From assembly GCA_028386065.3 (NCBI GenBank), contig JAKUCV010002560.1, positions 62,001-126,000 of the forward strand: a stretch of DNA of 64,000 nt. Direction: 5' to 3'. This DNA comes from Turnera subulata. Its lineage: Eukaryota; Streptophyta; Magnoliopsida; Malpighiales; Passifloraceae. The notes below the pieces were generated by a model. That model did not search any database. It saw only the letters and a program-made list of their open reading frames with translations, and was not told the origin of the DNA. A program made the position numbers and the translations under genes. Shown in pieces: positions 49,964-62,200 of this stretch. How positions within the stretch are numbered: the first letter of the stretch is position 1; the number at the start of each line of letters is the position of its first letter.

Positions 49964-51333
49964 GAGTAAATAGTTTTTTTTTTCTGTCCTTTCACTTTAT
50001 CGATTTCGCATTTGTTGTCCCTCTTCATTTTTTTTCACTCATATCGTCCCTCAACTTACAGGTTACCGGGTCACGTTCTTTATTTTACATGCTATAGCAC
50101 AATTCCTTTTTCTTTTTCCTTTTTCCAAAATCCTCCTAATTTGAAAAAAAAAACGTTTTGAATTTTAAAAAAAAATCATTTTGCTCAAGATTACCCCCTT
50201 TTTTTTCTTAAAATAGAGTTTTATTATTGCAGATAAAGTGGAACGCACAGTGTATCATTCACCCTGGAGATGACTGGATAATGTATAACTTAGCTGCAGG
50301 ATTAACATAGAGAGGAAGAGAGATCAAACAAGATTGAGCACAGCAAACAAGATAAAAAATCCCCTTATATTTTGGTTACCAATCTATTAAAAAAATTGGT
50401 TACCAATCTAACCAAAACTCCGATTCTCACATACCTCGCAAAAATACAATAGATCTTCCTTTGGTCTACAAATTCTAATTTCCATATCCTAACATTAAAT
50501 CCAGCTCAATTCGTAACCCTCCACAACCACAAGTACTACCTTTTCCATGATAGGGCAACAACCAAGCCGTAATTCCCTCCCTCTATTTCACCCTCAACAG
50601 CAAGCTCCTTCATCAATCCAACCCTGAAATCGCCCCCTTCTCCACCTTCATTCTATCCCTGGGCTTCTTGGGTGGCACGGGCGATGGCGGCACCACCGAA
50701 ATAAACTTCATGGCTCACTTTTTTTTCTTTAGAGAAGAAGAGCGTTAATGGGGAGGAGAGCGGCCTCAACGACAGAGGAGCAAAAGGGGAAAAGAAGGAG
50801 AGGAGAGCAAAAGAAGGGGAACATAGGAGGACGATGAAGGAGGGATGGCGAGGTGGAAGCAATGACAAAGGAGGAGGGTTGTCAGTGAAGGGTGAGGCAG
50901 CGACTCATCGTAAGGGAAAAGAAAAAGAAGAAGGGGATGGTGGTGGCAGTGGGGGAAGGGTTGAGCAGAGGGGGTACGTTTTTATTTTTTCCTTTGAAAA
51001 AATTTAATTAGTGATTTTTTTTCTATTTGGGAAGTTTGAACTTTGAGGAAACTTCAAACAAAAAACGAGTTTGAGGGATTTCTTAGAGAATATTAATATT
51101 ATTAGTGGGTTATTTTTTTTCCAAAATTAGAAAAAGCGGAAAATGGAAAAAAAAAGAGATGGGGGGCCCATAAACACGTGTTAGCACCACAGTTGTTCAC
51201 CCGCTGTAGGCTGTAAAACGGACCATGTGACCCGGTAGATTGTGAATTGAGGGACAATATGAGTAAAAATAAATGAAGAGGGACAACAAATGCAAAATCG
51301 ATTAACTAGAGGGACATGAAAAACTTTTTTCTC
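49964..51333. mobile_element. MULE-like non-autonomous element 2, 1.37 kb
   Basis: Terminal inverted repeats of about 110 bp start GAGTAAATAG at the left and GAGAAAAAAG (inverted) at the right. Both continue through GCATTTGTTGTCCCTCTTCA and CCGGGTCAC. It is flanked by GTATCAGTTT (49954-49963 and 51334-51343), a 10-bp duplication. The interior holds a purine-rich, GC-moderate block (50640-50990) with no recognisable protein. It is unrelated in sequence to element 1. Confidence 0.85.
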
Positions 51334-51795
51334 GTATCAGTTTGTATTCTCAATTATTCTTCATTCTACTTTATCTTGGCAGTCACCTTATCAGCAATCT
51401 TATTTGGCTCTCTTCCTGTTGTGGATCAGCTTCGTGTGTTTGGTTGTGTCTGCTATCCACATAATTGTGAACCACATGCTCACAAACTAGCACCTAAGTC
51501 TTGTGTCTCACAAAGTTTTGATTTGAGGTCATGTCACGTTTAATGAATCAAATTTTTCTTTTTCTTCCAACTCCTTTTATATTCTAAACTCTTCTTCTTC
51601 TTCCCCTACAACTGATTGTTATCCAGCTAATATTTTATCCTTTAGTAACTCTCCAACCACTACAACTACAACTTCCTCTGAACAACAATAGTTATCGCTT
51701 CCAACTTCTCCTACTTCTATTCAGCACTTATCTTCTCCTCCTCCCCATCAATTAAATTTATCCACACAACCAATTATTCCTACTTCTACCAATTT

Positions 51796-51897
51796 ATTTT
51801 TTTTTATACTAGTCGAGGAGAGTGAGACTCGAACCCGAGACCTCACCCCTCTTGTGCTTTTGACACAAGCGTACCAATGAGCTACAAGCCCATCGGT
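51796..51897 (-). mobile_element. tRNA-derived SINE, about 100 bp
   Basis: On the minus strand it begins near CCGATGGGCTTG and carries an A box (TAGCTCATTGGTACG) and a B box (GGGTTCGAGTCTC). It ends in CTAGTATAAAAAAAAA. It is flanked by the 15-bp duplication TACTTCTACCAATTT (51781-51795 and 51898-51912). The tail and duplication show retroposition, so this is not a working tRNA gene. Confidence 0.88.
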
Positions 51898-53611
51898 TAC
51901 TTCTACCAATTTTACTCCTTCAAATTCTCACTTGTTGACACCACTTTTATCTTCCCACCAACATGCCTCTAATATCCATCCCATGATCACAAGAAATAAA
52001 GATGGTACTAGGAAGCCACGTATCTTACCTACCCTTTTTACAGAAATTTCTTCTTCTTTACCTGCTCTTGATCTCACAACATATTTTCAAGCTAGTAAAT
52101 TTGAGTGTTGGCGTGATGCTATGGATGAAGAATATCAGGCTTTAATATCTAACAACTGGTCTCTAGTTCCACCTCTGTCAGCTTCTAATATTGTTGATTC
52201 CAAATGGATTTACAGGACCAAATTGAAGTCTGATGGTTCTCTTGATCGTTACAAAGCACGCTTGGTTTCCCAAAAAAGCTACCTGCTACAATTCGAGCTG
52301 TATTGTCTCTTGCTATTTCTTCTGGATGGGCTCTTCGTCAACTCGACGTTAAGAGTGCCTTGCTTAATGGTCTTCTCAGTGAGACAGTTTATATGAAACA
52401 CCCTCCAGGCTATGAAGATCCCAACGACCGCATTATGTTTGCAAATTACAACGTGATCTTTGTGGTCTGAAGCAGGCCCCTCAGGCAAGGTATCAACATT
52501 TTGGTGGTTTTCTTCATCATATTAGTTTCCTGTCTTGTTATTTGATACATCAGTGTTTGTTCGCAAGGATGACCATGGTATTGTTATTTTACTATTATAT
52601 GTCGACGACATCATCTTAACAGCTTCATCTTCCTCTTTGTTGCACTCCATCATGGCTTCATTAACCATTGAATTTAAGATGTTTGATCTTGGTGACTTGC
52701 AGTATTTTCTGGGCATCCAAGTTGACAACCAAGGGGATTCTTTGTTTTTATCACAAGCTAATTATGCTACAGAGTTACTTTCCAAGATAGGTTTGAGTGA
52801 TTGTAATGCTGCTCCTTCTCCCCCTTGTTCCACGTTCAACACTTTCTTCTAACATTGGTGTTTTGCTCGAAAATGCTACTTTGTATCGTAGTGTAGTTGG
52901 TGGTTTACAATATCTCACTTTAGCCCTCCCTGATATTGCTTTTTCAGTTAACAGTGTTTGTCAATTTATGCATGCTTCAACTACTGCTCATTGGAAAGCT
53001 ATTAAACGGATTCTTTGTTACATTAAAGACACTTTGCTTCATGCGCTATGTCTTGGCAAGACTGACTTGTCTATCATCAATCTATGCTGATGCTGATTGG
53101 GCTAGTTTCCCTGACACATGTCGCTCCACCACTAGCTATTGTTTGTTTTGGGGACAAAATTTGATTGCTTGGGCTGCTAAAAAGCAAAACACTGTCTCTC
53201 GGAGTAGTGCCGAGTCTGAGTATAGGGTTGTTGTTGCTGCTGCTACTGAATTGATTTTGTTTCATACTATTCTCTCTAAGTTGTCACAAGCTCCTCCCTC
53301 TCCTGATATTCTTTTCTGTGACAATGTTCTGCCATTTATTTGGCTCATAATCCAGTTCATCATCAATGCACAAAAATACATTGAAATTGATATTCATTTT
53401 GTTCGTGAAAAAGTTCAATTTGGTGCCCTCCAAGTTTCTCACATCTCGAGTTCTGATCAAGTGGCTGATATTTTCACCAAAGCAATGTTTGTTTCCTCCT
53501 TCCAACATCTGCGTGACAAGCTGTCACCAAGACACTTCTTGCAGGGGGCTAATGACAAATAAATATATGTAACTGCTATGTTGTAATAACTTCCTTTCTA
53601 TAAATCCTTGT

Positions 53612-54745
53612 TGTTGACCAAAAATTAGGGATAATCATTCTCTAATGCTGAACTGTGATTAACCTTGATGATTATCTGGTTTTGATGATTAACAAATTAC
53701 AAGTGTATCGCTAGCTCTGTTTGTGTTGATTTTCACTTGCAGGAAAATTATAGTTTCTGCTGATACCATATCTTGGACACAGGACACATGGTTTCTATCG
53801 GTACCATATTCTGAACACACGATATATGGTTTTTACTGATACCATATCTAAAGCTGTCAACATCAACTTTTTGTGCAAGTTGCGTGTGGTCATGCAAGCA
53901 ACTAAATCCCCTTCCAGCCGTTTGAATTGGTTAATAAGTAAGAGAGAAGACTTTATGGAAGTGCAGAAGATGTTCCCACCTAACTCCCACTTAACTCCAG
54001 AAGGTGGTCCGAACTTTCCAGATTTGGCAATTCGTAGCTACCAAGGAGTTGACATGGATAACAGCACCAAACTGAAGCTTTAATAAACTGAAGTCAATTG
54101 AAGTACAAGGAGCCGTTGCAGGAGCTTATCCCCCACACTCAGATCCTATAAAGAGGGACGTTTACACCTCTGGAAGATTATCCCAGCTAGTGCGCAAAAT
54201 CTGAGTGTATACTTGAGCTTAAAAAGATTTGGTATTTGATCTGTTTTTCTGCTTACAGTCCGAATCTGTTTCAAGGGACAATTTGTAAGCAAGGTTTGGT
54301 TTAGTTTTGCTAGGTACTCAAGTCTAGGATTAGAATTGAGGGTAGGCTCAAGCTTCGACTGTGAAAAGCTTGTGTAGGTTAGAGCTTAGCCTGGAAAAAG
54401 CTTGTAAAGATTCAAGCTTAGCCTAGAAAAGCTTGTGCTTGTAAAGGTTAAGGTTGATCCCGCAAAAACCTGAGTACAGTGAGTGTTTTCTAAACCCTAA
54501 AGGAAGGAACGTTTAGGTAGTGGAGTACTTGGTGAGGGGGAACCACTCTAAATCTCTGTGTTCACTCTCTTCTACTCTTTCTCTACTTGCGTTCTTGCTC
54601 TACATACTCGCTAAGTGTTTGAAAGATTTGGCATCACAAAACCCAAATCTTTTTACAAAGATTTGGTATTCGCAGAAACCAAATCTCACTGTCCGAAGAA
54701 AGTTTTTAAGCCTAATTCACCCCCTCTTAGGCACTTTTGGGCCTA
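53612..54745 (+). repeat. 5' LTR of the sirevirus-like element
   Basis: Starts TGTTGACC at 53612. The end is placed just before the primer-binding-site-like ATTGGTAGCGAAGC (54748), so it is uncertain by up to about 40 bases. It contains three palindromes (53749-53770, 53786-53808, 53823-53847) and repeated AAGCTTGTGTAGGTT-type units at 54350-54450. Confidence 0.75.
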
Positions 54746-54803
54746 TAATTGGTAGCGAAGCTGCGTTCTCAGTTCAAAGGAGTAAAATCCAGAGAGAAAG
54801 ATC

Positions 54804-56631
54804 ATGGCTTTTGAGGGTACAAGCATGAACAAGGCACCATACTTTGATGGGGCAAACTTTGACTATTGGAAGTTTCGGATGAAGATCTTCCTTGAAGGAA
54901 AGGACATTGAGATGTGGCATATTGTCCAGAATCCTTACAACAGGCCGAACAGTCCTATGCGTCTCTGGACTGATGATGAAATGAAGTGAGCAAAGCTTGA
55001 TGCTCATGCCAAAAATGCTCTATTTTGCGGTATTAGTGAAAGTGAGTTTAAAAGAGTTAGATCTTGTGGAAATGCTCATGAAATATGGAGATTATTGTGC
55101 ATCACTTATGAAGGCACAAATCAGGTTATAGAATCAAGGCTCAATCGCTTGATGCGAGAATATGAGCTGTTTCAAATGGATTCTGGAGAAACCATACATA
55201 CCATGGATACTCGCTTTACTATACTTTGCAACAACCTTGCATCACTTGGAAAGGTGATGACACATAGAGAAAAGGTTGCAAAGATTCTAAGGTCACTTCC
55301 CAAATAATGGGAACCTAAATTGACTGCCATTGAGAAAGCTCAGAATTTGAATTTGCTATCCTATGATGAGGTCATTGGCAAGCTAATTTGTCATGGTGAC
55401 AAAATTGAACCAAAGAGGAAGGACGTTGCATTAAAGGTTCAGGAACCAAATGATGATGATGGCGACTCCGATATGGCTCTCCTTACTAGAAGATTCGCAA
55501 GATACCTTAAGATGAAGAAGCAATTCAAAGGGAATAATCTTAAGGACACAAAAGCTCAGGAGCCCAAGAAAGACTCTTTGGTGTGCTTTGGTTGCAATCG
55601 TCCAAGCCATATCAAGTCAAGTGTTCTTATCAAAAGAAGGACCGATTTGGTTTTTTAAAAACCAAGGGAAAGAAGGCTATGGTGGCGTGGGATGATTCAG
55701 ACTCCTCAATCGATTCTAATCTCGAGGAGGAGACAGATCTAAGCTTTATGGCCCAAGAAGATTCTGAGGTAATAGATTCTACTAACCTTAATTTAAAAGA
55801 ATTACTTGATGCTTTTGATGAATTGCATACCAAATACAAGCAAGTAGTTAAGAAAAATAAGGAGTATAAGAAGAAAATTAATTTGCTTGAATTTGATGAG
55901 GAAGCCTATAAAAATGAAAACGAAAAACTTAGGCTAGCTAATGCTGATGCTATAAAAGTAAGTGAGGACTTAAAAGCTGAGAAATTTACTCTAAAGAATG
56001 CTTATGATGAACTTGAAAAGGGATATGCTTGTAAGAATGATATGTGTAAAGTTCTTGAAAATGAGAAAAATGTTCTTGAGAAGCATGTCACTGTTTTAAA
56101 ATCATCTCTAGAGAAATTTACTGATAGCACCAATAATTTGAACATGTTGTTAGGACAGCAACGAAGCTCTACACAAAAAGAAGGATTAGGAGTTACACAT
56201 TTGGTTTCTGAAAAACCAAATCCTACTGTGCAATTTGTTAGAGCAGAATCTAGTATGCCATACAAACCTGATACTTCACACTTAAGTATGTGAAAAACTA
56301 TGCTTCAGGGTCAAGTAAGTCAAATCTGGTTGATAAAAGACCATATAGAAAGAATATATCATATAGGCCAGATATGGTTTTTAGAAAACTAAATCATAGT
56401 ATGCAGTCACATAGAATTAGAAGAAACACTTATGCACATTCTTCTAGGAATTATATGTATACACATTATCATGCACCACGCATTACTTGCTATTACTGTG
56501 GAAAGAATGGTCATGGTATCAAGACTTGTTGGATTAAGAAGAGAAATGAAAATGTTAGAAATGTGTGGGTTCCAAAAGAAACCAAATCTAACCCCACAGG
56601 ACCCAATTTAGTTTGGGTACCTAAAACCTAG
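54804..56631 (+). pseudogene. Sirevirus-like gag, broken
   Basis: Starts with an ATG giving APYFDGANFDYWKFRMKIFL, a classic copia gag opening. A UBN2-type middle (LNRLMREYELFQMDSGETI) follows, then a strongly charged region (about 55790-56120) rich in Glu, Lys and Leu that looks like a long coiled coil. Next comes a knuckle CYYCGKNGHGIKTC (about 56489-56530). In-frame stops lie at 54987 and 55305, and frames change near 55600 and 56290, so no intact Gag can be made. Confidence 0.85.
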
Positions 56632-56638
56632 TTATTTT

Positions 56639-58541
56639 TTGCAGGTAACAGGGGATGAATGGATCCTAGAGAGTAGATGCTCAAGGCATATGATCGGAGA
56701 CATATCCACGTTTTCATCCCTGACCATGAAAGACCGAGGAAAAGTAACTTTTGTGGACAAGTCCAAAAGACAAATTCTCGGGTTTGGTAACATTGACTCT
56801 ACCCCATCTATTGAATATGTTTTGCTTGTTGATAATCTTAAATATAATCTGCTTAGTGTGAGTCAACTCTGTGATAAAGGCTTTAATGTTACATTTGAAG
56901 CATCTAAATGCTTAGTTAGTTCGGTAGACAAAGATGTGGTATTTACTAGTACCAGAAAAGGGAATGTTTATTCTATATGCTTTGATAATGCTACTAACTC
57001 TGAGTTTAAGTGTTTAAGTGCAAGAACAGAAACACCAACCTTGTGGCACAGAAGGCTAGGGCATGCCAACTTGGACCTCATATCTAGATTATCAACCAAG
57101 ATGTTGGTAAAGGGTTTACCCGCACTCAAATACGAAGACGAAGCTACATGTCGTGCATGTCAGAATGGTAAACAGGTTAAAAGTTTCTTTAAACCCAAGC
57201 ATGCTATTTCTACATCTAGACCATTAGAATTATTGCACATGGATTTGTTTGGACCTTTGAGAACCATGAGTATAGGAGGTAAAAGATATGTTTTTGTCAT
57301 AGTTGATGATTACTCTAGATATACATGGGTTATATTTATAGCTCATAAGGATCATGCATGTGATGAATTTAATACTCTTGTTAAACATTTGCAAATTGAA
57401 AAAGGGTATACAATTTCAAAAATTAGAAGTGATCATGGAGGAGAATTTGATAATCATGCCTTTAAACAATTCTGTGTGCAAAATGGCATAGTACACACAT
57501 TTTCGACTCCTAGAACACCTCAACAAAATGGGGTTGTTGAATGGAAGAATCGAACCTTGTAAGAAATGGCTAGAACTATGCTTAATGAGCATAAGTTACC
57601 AGCATATTTTTGGACAGAGGGTGTGAACACAGCGTGCTATATTTTAAATAGAGTCTCTATGCATCCTATAATTGAAAAGACACCTTTATGAGATTTGGTA
57701 TGGGAAGAAACCAAATATTTCTTACTTTCGAGTCTTTGGGTCTATATGCTATATTCTGAATACAAAGGATAACCTGGATAAGTTTGAAGGAAAATCTGTT
57801 GATGGTATTTTCCTTGGCTACTCTACAACCAGTAAAGCATATCGAGTCTACAACAAGATAAATATAGTAGTTGAAGAAACAATACATGTTGTTTTTTATG
57901 AGACTGACCCGTGTGATCTATGTGTTGAAGAAGATGCAGATGGAACTCTTGATGTTCAACTACAGGTTATTAACATTGATATTCCATCTGAAGAAAAAGA
58001 TGAAGAACTACCTGTATTGGTTGCACATGATGCGTCACAACAACAACATGACAATCTGCCAGATCTGGTTGCAGAAAAACCAAATGTTTATACACGTGCT
58101 TCAAAACATCAGAGCACTTAGAGGACTATCAACTGATGACATTCTTGGTGACATCACTAGAGGAGTAACCGCAAGGTCATCCATGTGGAATGTGAACACA
58201 CACCTTGCATTCTTGTCACTAATTGAGCCCAACAACGCACATGATGCCATCCATGATGAATTTTGGGTCAATGCAGTGCAAGAGGAACTGAATCTGTTCA
58301 GAAGAAGTGATGTGTGGGAGCTGGTACCTAGACCACCTGAACATCCTGTCATTGGAACAAAGTGGGTATTCAGAAACAAACTTGATGAATCCGGTATTGT
58401 GGTATGAAACAAAGCAAGAAAGATGTGGCTATTATGTTTGTCAAGACTGAAAATCAACTTGCTGATATTTTTACAAAGCCACTCAAAGAGAAGCAATTTA
58501 CAAAAATCAGACTTCAGCTTGGAATGTGCAATCTACCGTAA
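56639..58541 (+). pseudogene. Sirevirus-like protease, integrase and fused pol end
   Basis: Opens with a protease whose usual DSGCSRHM is changed to ESRCSRHM, losing the catalytic Asp. The integrase follows: HRRLGHANLDL and CRACQNGKQ (HHCC), then LLHMDLFGP, RSDHGGEFDN and TPQQNGVVEWKN, so the three acidic residues are present. A stop at 57560, a frameshift near 57670-57690 and another near 58100 follow. The start of reverse transcriptase (DEFWVNAVQEELNLF, WVFRNKLDESGIVV) runs to about 58418. There it joins directly to the end of RNase H (KKDVAIMFVKTENQLADIFT, to 58541). Reverse transcriptase and most of RNase H are thus deleted. Confidence 0.85.
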
Positions 58542-59069
58542 AAGTCTGTGAGTTAATCTGGTTTCTGCAAAAACCATATCTATACTTATATGTTTCATGC
58601 ATCATATTAGGCTATTGCATTCACATCACTTGCACACTAGCACTATGCATTTAAGCAAATGAGGACACGTTCAAAAGGTGTTCGAATCATCAGAGGCACT
58701 AAAAGGAAGTTTGGGAAAGTTCTGGTTTCATATAACACCTTCTACAAGCTGATGCCGAGGAGTTATGGTTTCTGAAAAAACCATATCTAGTGTTGACAAC
58801 GGTTATTATCCAGAGGTCATAAGAAAAGGCAGAAGACATGACAGTTGAATTCTGGAAAAAACAATTACCTTTTTATGCTTCCCATGTATGTCAGAAGAAA
58901 CAAAGAAAAGTGGAGAAGTTAATGCATGTAAACTGTTCCCAAAATCCCGTGAGTGACATTCTCTCTCTCCTACATTATCTCTTTCACACACAAACCTGAC
59001 TTTATCTCTTCCTCCAGAATTCCCTCAAACTTTGAAACCCTAAACACTAAAAGTCTCTGTATTGCAAGT

Positions 59070-61320
59070 ATGAAAACAAACTCCGGAAAGGGCACTCCTA
59101 CTAAGAAGGCCAACTCTTCAAGATCACCTAAGAAATCTCCGGCAAAACAGAAGTCTGGAACATCCACTAATGCTCGACCACAAAACTCTATGAATGCATT
59201 CGCGGAGAAGAAGAAGCAAGGGAGTATGTATTCATCATCATCTACCTCAAAACGGAAAGAGATTCAGAGGGCAAGCACAAAGAAAGTGAATGTTTCAGGT
59301 AGTACTCCTAAATCTTCATCTTCTGTTTCAATTGCTACTAAGAAAACTGCAGAGAAAATATATGATTCAAACCATGCTAGATATAGGTTGTACTATGAAG
59401 CAGAAGAATGGGCTGTTAGAAATCTACGGGGAGCATGTAAAGTGCTCTCTAAGATACCAAACTCTAATGAAATCAATTCGGTTTCATCTTGTATCATGAA
59501 GAGGTTTGGAGAAGTTAGTGAAAGAGCTGCTCGTGAATACTTTTTTGACATTTTAAGACCAGTAGGGGAAGAAGGTCCATCTGGTCATGTTATGGATGCT
59601 GATTTAGCAGAAAGTGAGAAGAAGTTGGCTATCCAGTAGAAACTGTTTGAGGAGAAAATGCAAAGACTCTGGGCTTTGGCTGAAGAACAGCATAATTCCT
59701 CTCAGAGAGAACCTGCTATTGAACCAACACTAACTACTTTGTAGAGATGGGCTCACAAAGTTAAGTTTTATAGAAGTTTCAAAGAAAATTGAAGCAGAAA
59801 TGTCGTCTGACAGATCCTTCAGAGACAAGTAGATCAACATTTTGTATGGAGCTAAAGCTGAGTTGTTTGCTGAAACATCATATTTCACCAGGATTGTACC
59901 AAGAAAGCCCACTGTGAGAGAGATTAATTCTATTGTGCATGTAATCTATCGAAAATCTAGAAAGCTTGACTCTAATGGAGCCAAGAGGTTTCTTAGAGCA
60001 TTGGCTCGTAAATTAAAGACGGATGATGCAAATATGGTTACTAGCATAGCCAAATCTTAGGAAAGGACAGAGAATGCCAATAACAAAACTGTCAAGTGGG
60101 TGAAGATCTGGTTGTTCAAAAACCAGATGAAGTGGAAAAGGAAGCTACATTCACTAGTGATATGTTTGCATCTGACAATGTGAATGAGTTGATGAAGCAC
60201 TCCGAGGAGTCCCTAACTACTCACAAGGCTGGTGTAATCTCAGCCCCTGTGAAGAGGAAAAGAGCTGAGGACAATGACTCTAAGGAAAATGCGTGCTTGA
60301 AATCTTCTGAAGGGGATCTGGTAGTTGAAAAACCATACCTTTAAGAAAATTCTACAGCTGGTGCAGATGAAAAAGACCCTGTAGAAAAGGAACAAGAAGA
60401 GATTTCTGAACCATCAAGCAAGAAAGCAAATGCTAGTGGACAAGCTGAAGAGGATAGACAGTTGATGGAGAAGGAAGACGGGTCGATGAAATTCGAGACT
60501 ATCACTCCAACGTACACTATCACCTTAAAGGATTTTGAAGCTTTTGGAGTTACTCCCATTCTGAAGCATTACAAGCTTGACTTTCTGGCATCTTTGGAAG
60601 AACCAGTAGAAGAGGAACTAAAGAGAGCAATATTTGGGGCAAGAAGATCAAAGTCACTACGGATCTTTTCCAAGAGATACTGAAGCTGAAGAAGGGCTCC
60701 ATTAAGCACTACGATATGAGCCCTGATGTACGAGTAATCATTGAAGGAGCTCCATCCTTCAGTCAGCAAGTTAGTGCTGTTTATGGATTATCCACAAAAG
60801 GCACTTATCAGCAATCAACACCTTTGGCTCGGGCCTTGCTATATATGATCACCAGGGTCATTCTGCCACGACCATGGGACTTGGAAGACATCAAGAATTC
60901 TGATTTATGGTTAATTGCTTACCTAATGCACTAAAGTCCTATTTTTTGGGCATATCAAATACTACATCACATTGCCCTGTATCAACCAAGAAGTCATGGC
61001 CTGCTGATCACGTTGATTGCAAGAAAGTTTGGTGTAAAACCTTCAAAATCACCCCAACGTATGCCTCTTCTAGCTATTAATCGGTTGACCTTGTCCAAAA
61101 TGTGCATCAAGCTGAATGACTGGGGACGATATGATATAGTCAGGGTTGCGCTAGTGCTCTAGAGACTCAGCTAGATAACCTCACTACTCGTGTAGGTCTC
61201 TTGGAAACTGATCTTGCGGAAATTCGTGCTGAGATATATGATTTTAAGCTAGACATCATGGAACAGATTGAGAATATTTTTTCTCAAATCCCTTCACAAG
61301 TATCCTCTGATGATGACTAA
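59070..61320 (+). pseudogene. Extra coding region after pol (env-like position), degraded
   Basis: Between the pol end and the PPT there is a long coding remnant on the plus strand. It starts at ATG 59070 with a basic Lys/Ser/Thr/Pro-rich segment (KKSPAKQKSGTSTNA), then a helical part (NHARYRLYYEAEEWAVRNLR; EREAAREYFFD-like), a stop at 59637, and further open segments in changing frames: 59842-60060, 60096-60344, 60345-60683, 60716-60934, and 61150-61320 with a Leu-rich heptad-like end. A block near 60716-61130 (VRVIIEGAPSFSQQVSAVYG, then a WDLEDI segment) resembles uncharacterised domains often found in plant retrotransposon ORFs. No signal peptide or membrane segment is evident, so I do not call it an envelope protein. 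Function unknown. Confidence 0.6.
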
Positions 61321-62187
61321 AGCCTTTTCAGATCTAATATTCTTACAATTCTTGCGTTGCATCTTAGTTCCTTTAGTTATTCTTACTTACTGGTTCTACT
61401 TTTAAACTGGTTCTTAACTTGGTTGTTTCTGAATATTTCTCTTTCTTTTGGGATATTTTGATTGAATATTTTGGATATTGCTCTTTGAATGATTTTATTT
61501 GCATGATCTTCGCTCTGTTCTTATGGTATATCTTCCCTTTCTGTTGATGTCAAAAGGGGGAAAAAATTGTGTTGTGTTGGTTCTCTTTGTAGGAACACTA
61601 TTATGGTTTCTGTAGAAACCAAATGATTCTCTTTGCAGGAACACTGTTATGAGTTCTGTGGGAAACCAAAAGTATGATTCTCTTTGCAGGAACACTGTTA
61701 TGGTTTATGTGAGAAACCAAATGTACCTGTGTTATACATGTGTTTGATTATGCATGCACTGATGAAATGCAATAGTTGATGCTACTGATGAGATATGGTT
61801 GTTGTTAAAACCATATATATTTTATGCAGGAAGTGTGATGTTAGAAATCTGGTTTTATCAAAAACCACACTTATGCTTAGGATTTGGTTTCTGCCAAAAA
61901 CCAAATGTTATGATGGATGCTACGCGACTTTGTTTCTATTATTATGCATTCAACTAATGTTTTGTGCAGAAAGACAAAAACGAAGGGGGAATTTTTATGA
62001 TTGGCTGTCGAATGCCCACATATATATTTACGGAAATAGTTCATAAGTTTTTCCAAACTTATCCTTGTGAAATTGCAAAATTGTTTTCAGAAGGGGGAGC
62101 AACAAAACAGAGGGAGCATTGAAAATCATGCGAATATCATTTAAAACCCTTGTTACATGAAAAGTTAACACAAATTTGTCATCATCA

Positions 62188-62200
62188 AAAAGGAAGAGAT
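62188..62200 (+). promoter_or_regulatory. Polypurine tract of the sirevirus-like element
   Basis: AAAAAGGAAGAGA lies directly before the 3' LTR start (TGTTGACC at 62201). This is the expected site for plus-strand priming in reverse transcription. Confidence 0.75.

Larger units (their letters stand above)
46400..53562 (+). mobile_element. Decayed Ty1/copia element broken by nested elements
   Basis: Pieces of one copia polyprotein occur in order on the plus strand: gag (46420-47150, with DSVVVSWINATISSDILRHI and SFLQHVKSLADSLQAIGQPI), gag-pre-integrase (47510-47794, LWHRRQAHPGQP and CHDCQVGKN), integrase scraps (47795-47937, 49900-49953, 51344-51540 with LRVFGCVCYP), reverse transcriptase (51930-52860, with FECWRDAMDEEYQAL and the YVDDI active site) and RNase H (52861-53562, DADWASFPDTCRSTT and VADIFTKAM). 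Many stops and frameshifts show it is old. Two MULE-like elements and a SINE interrupt it. No LTR pair was recognised. Confidence 0.85.
53749..61905 (+). repeat. Dispersed palindromes of the TGGTTTCTGnnAAAACCA type
   Basis: At least fifteen copies occur across the sirevirus-like element, for example 53786-53808, 53823-53847, 54660-54686, 56199-56221, 58062-58085, 58556-58578, 58764-58786, 60104-60128, 60314-60338, 61603-61624, 61794-61815 and 61881-61905. The core is (A/T)TNTGGTTTCTG, a short loop, then AAACCAAAT or AAACCATAT, so each can form a stem of 6-9 bp. Some lie in non-coding parts, others in gag, pol or post-pol coding. Confidence 0.8.

Noticed and set aside
51796..51897. Functional tRNA gene
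   Set aside because: A- and B-box motifs are present, but the poly-A tail and the 15-bp target-site duplication show a retroposed SINE.
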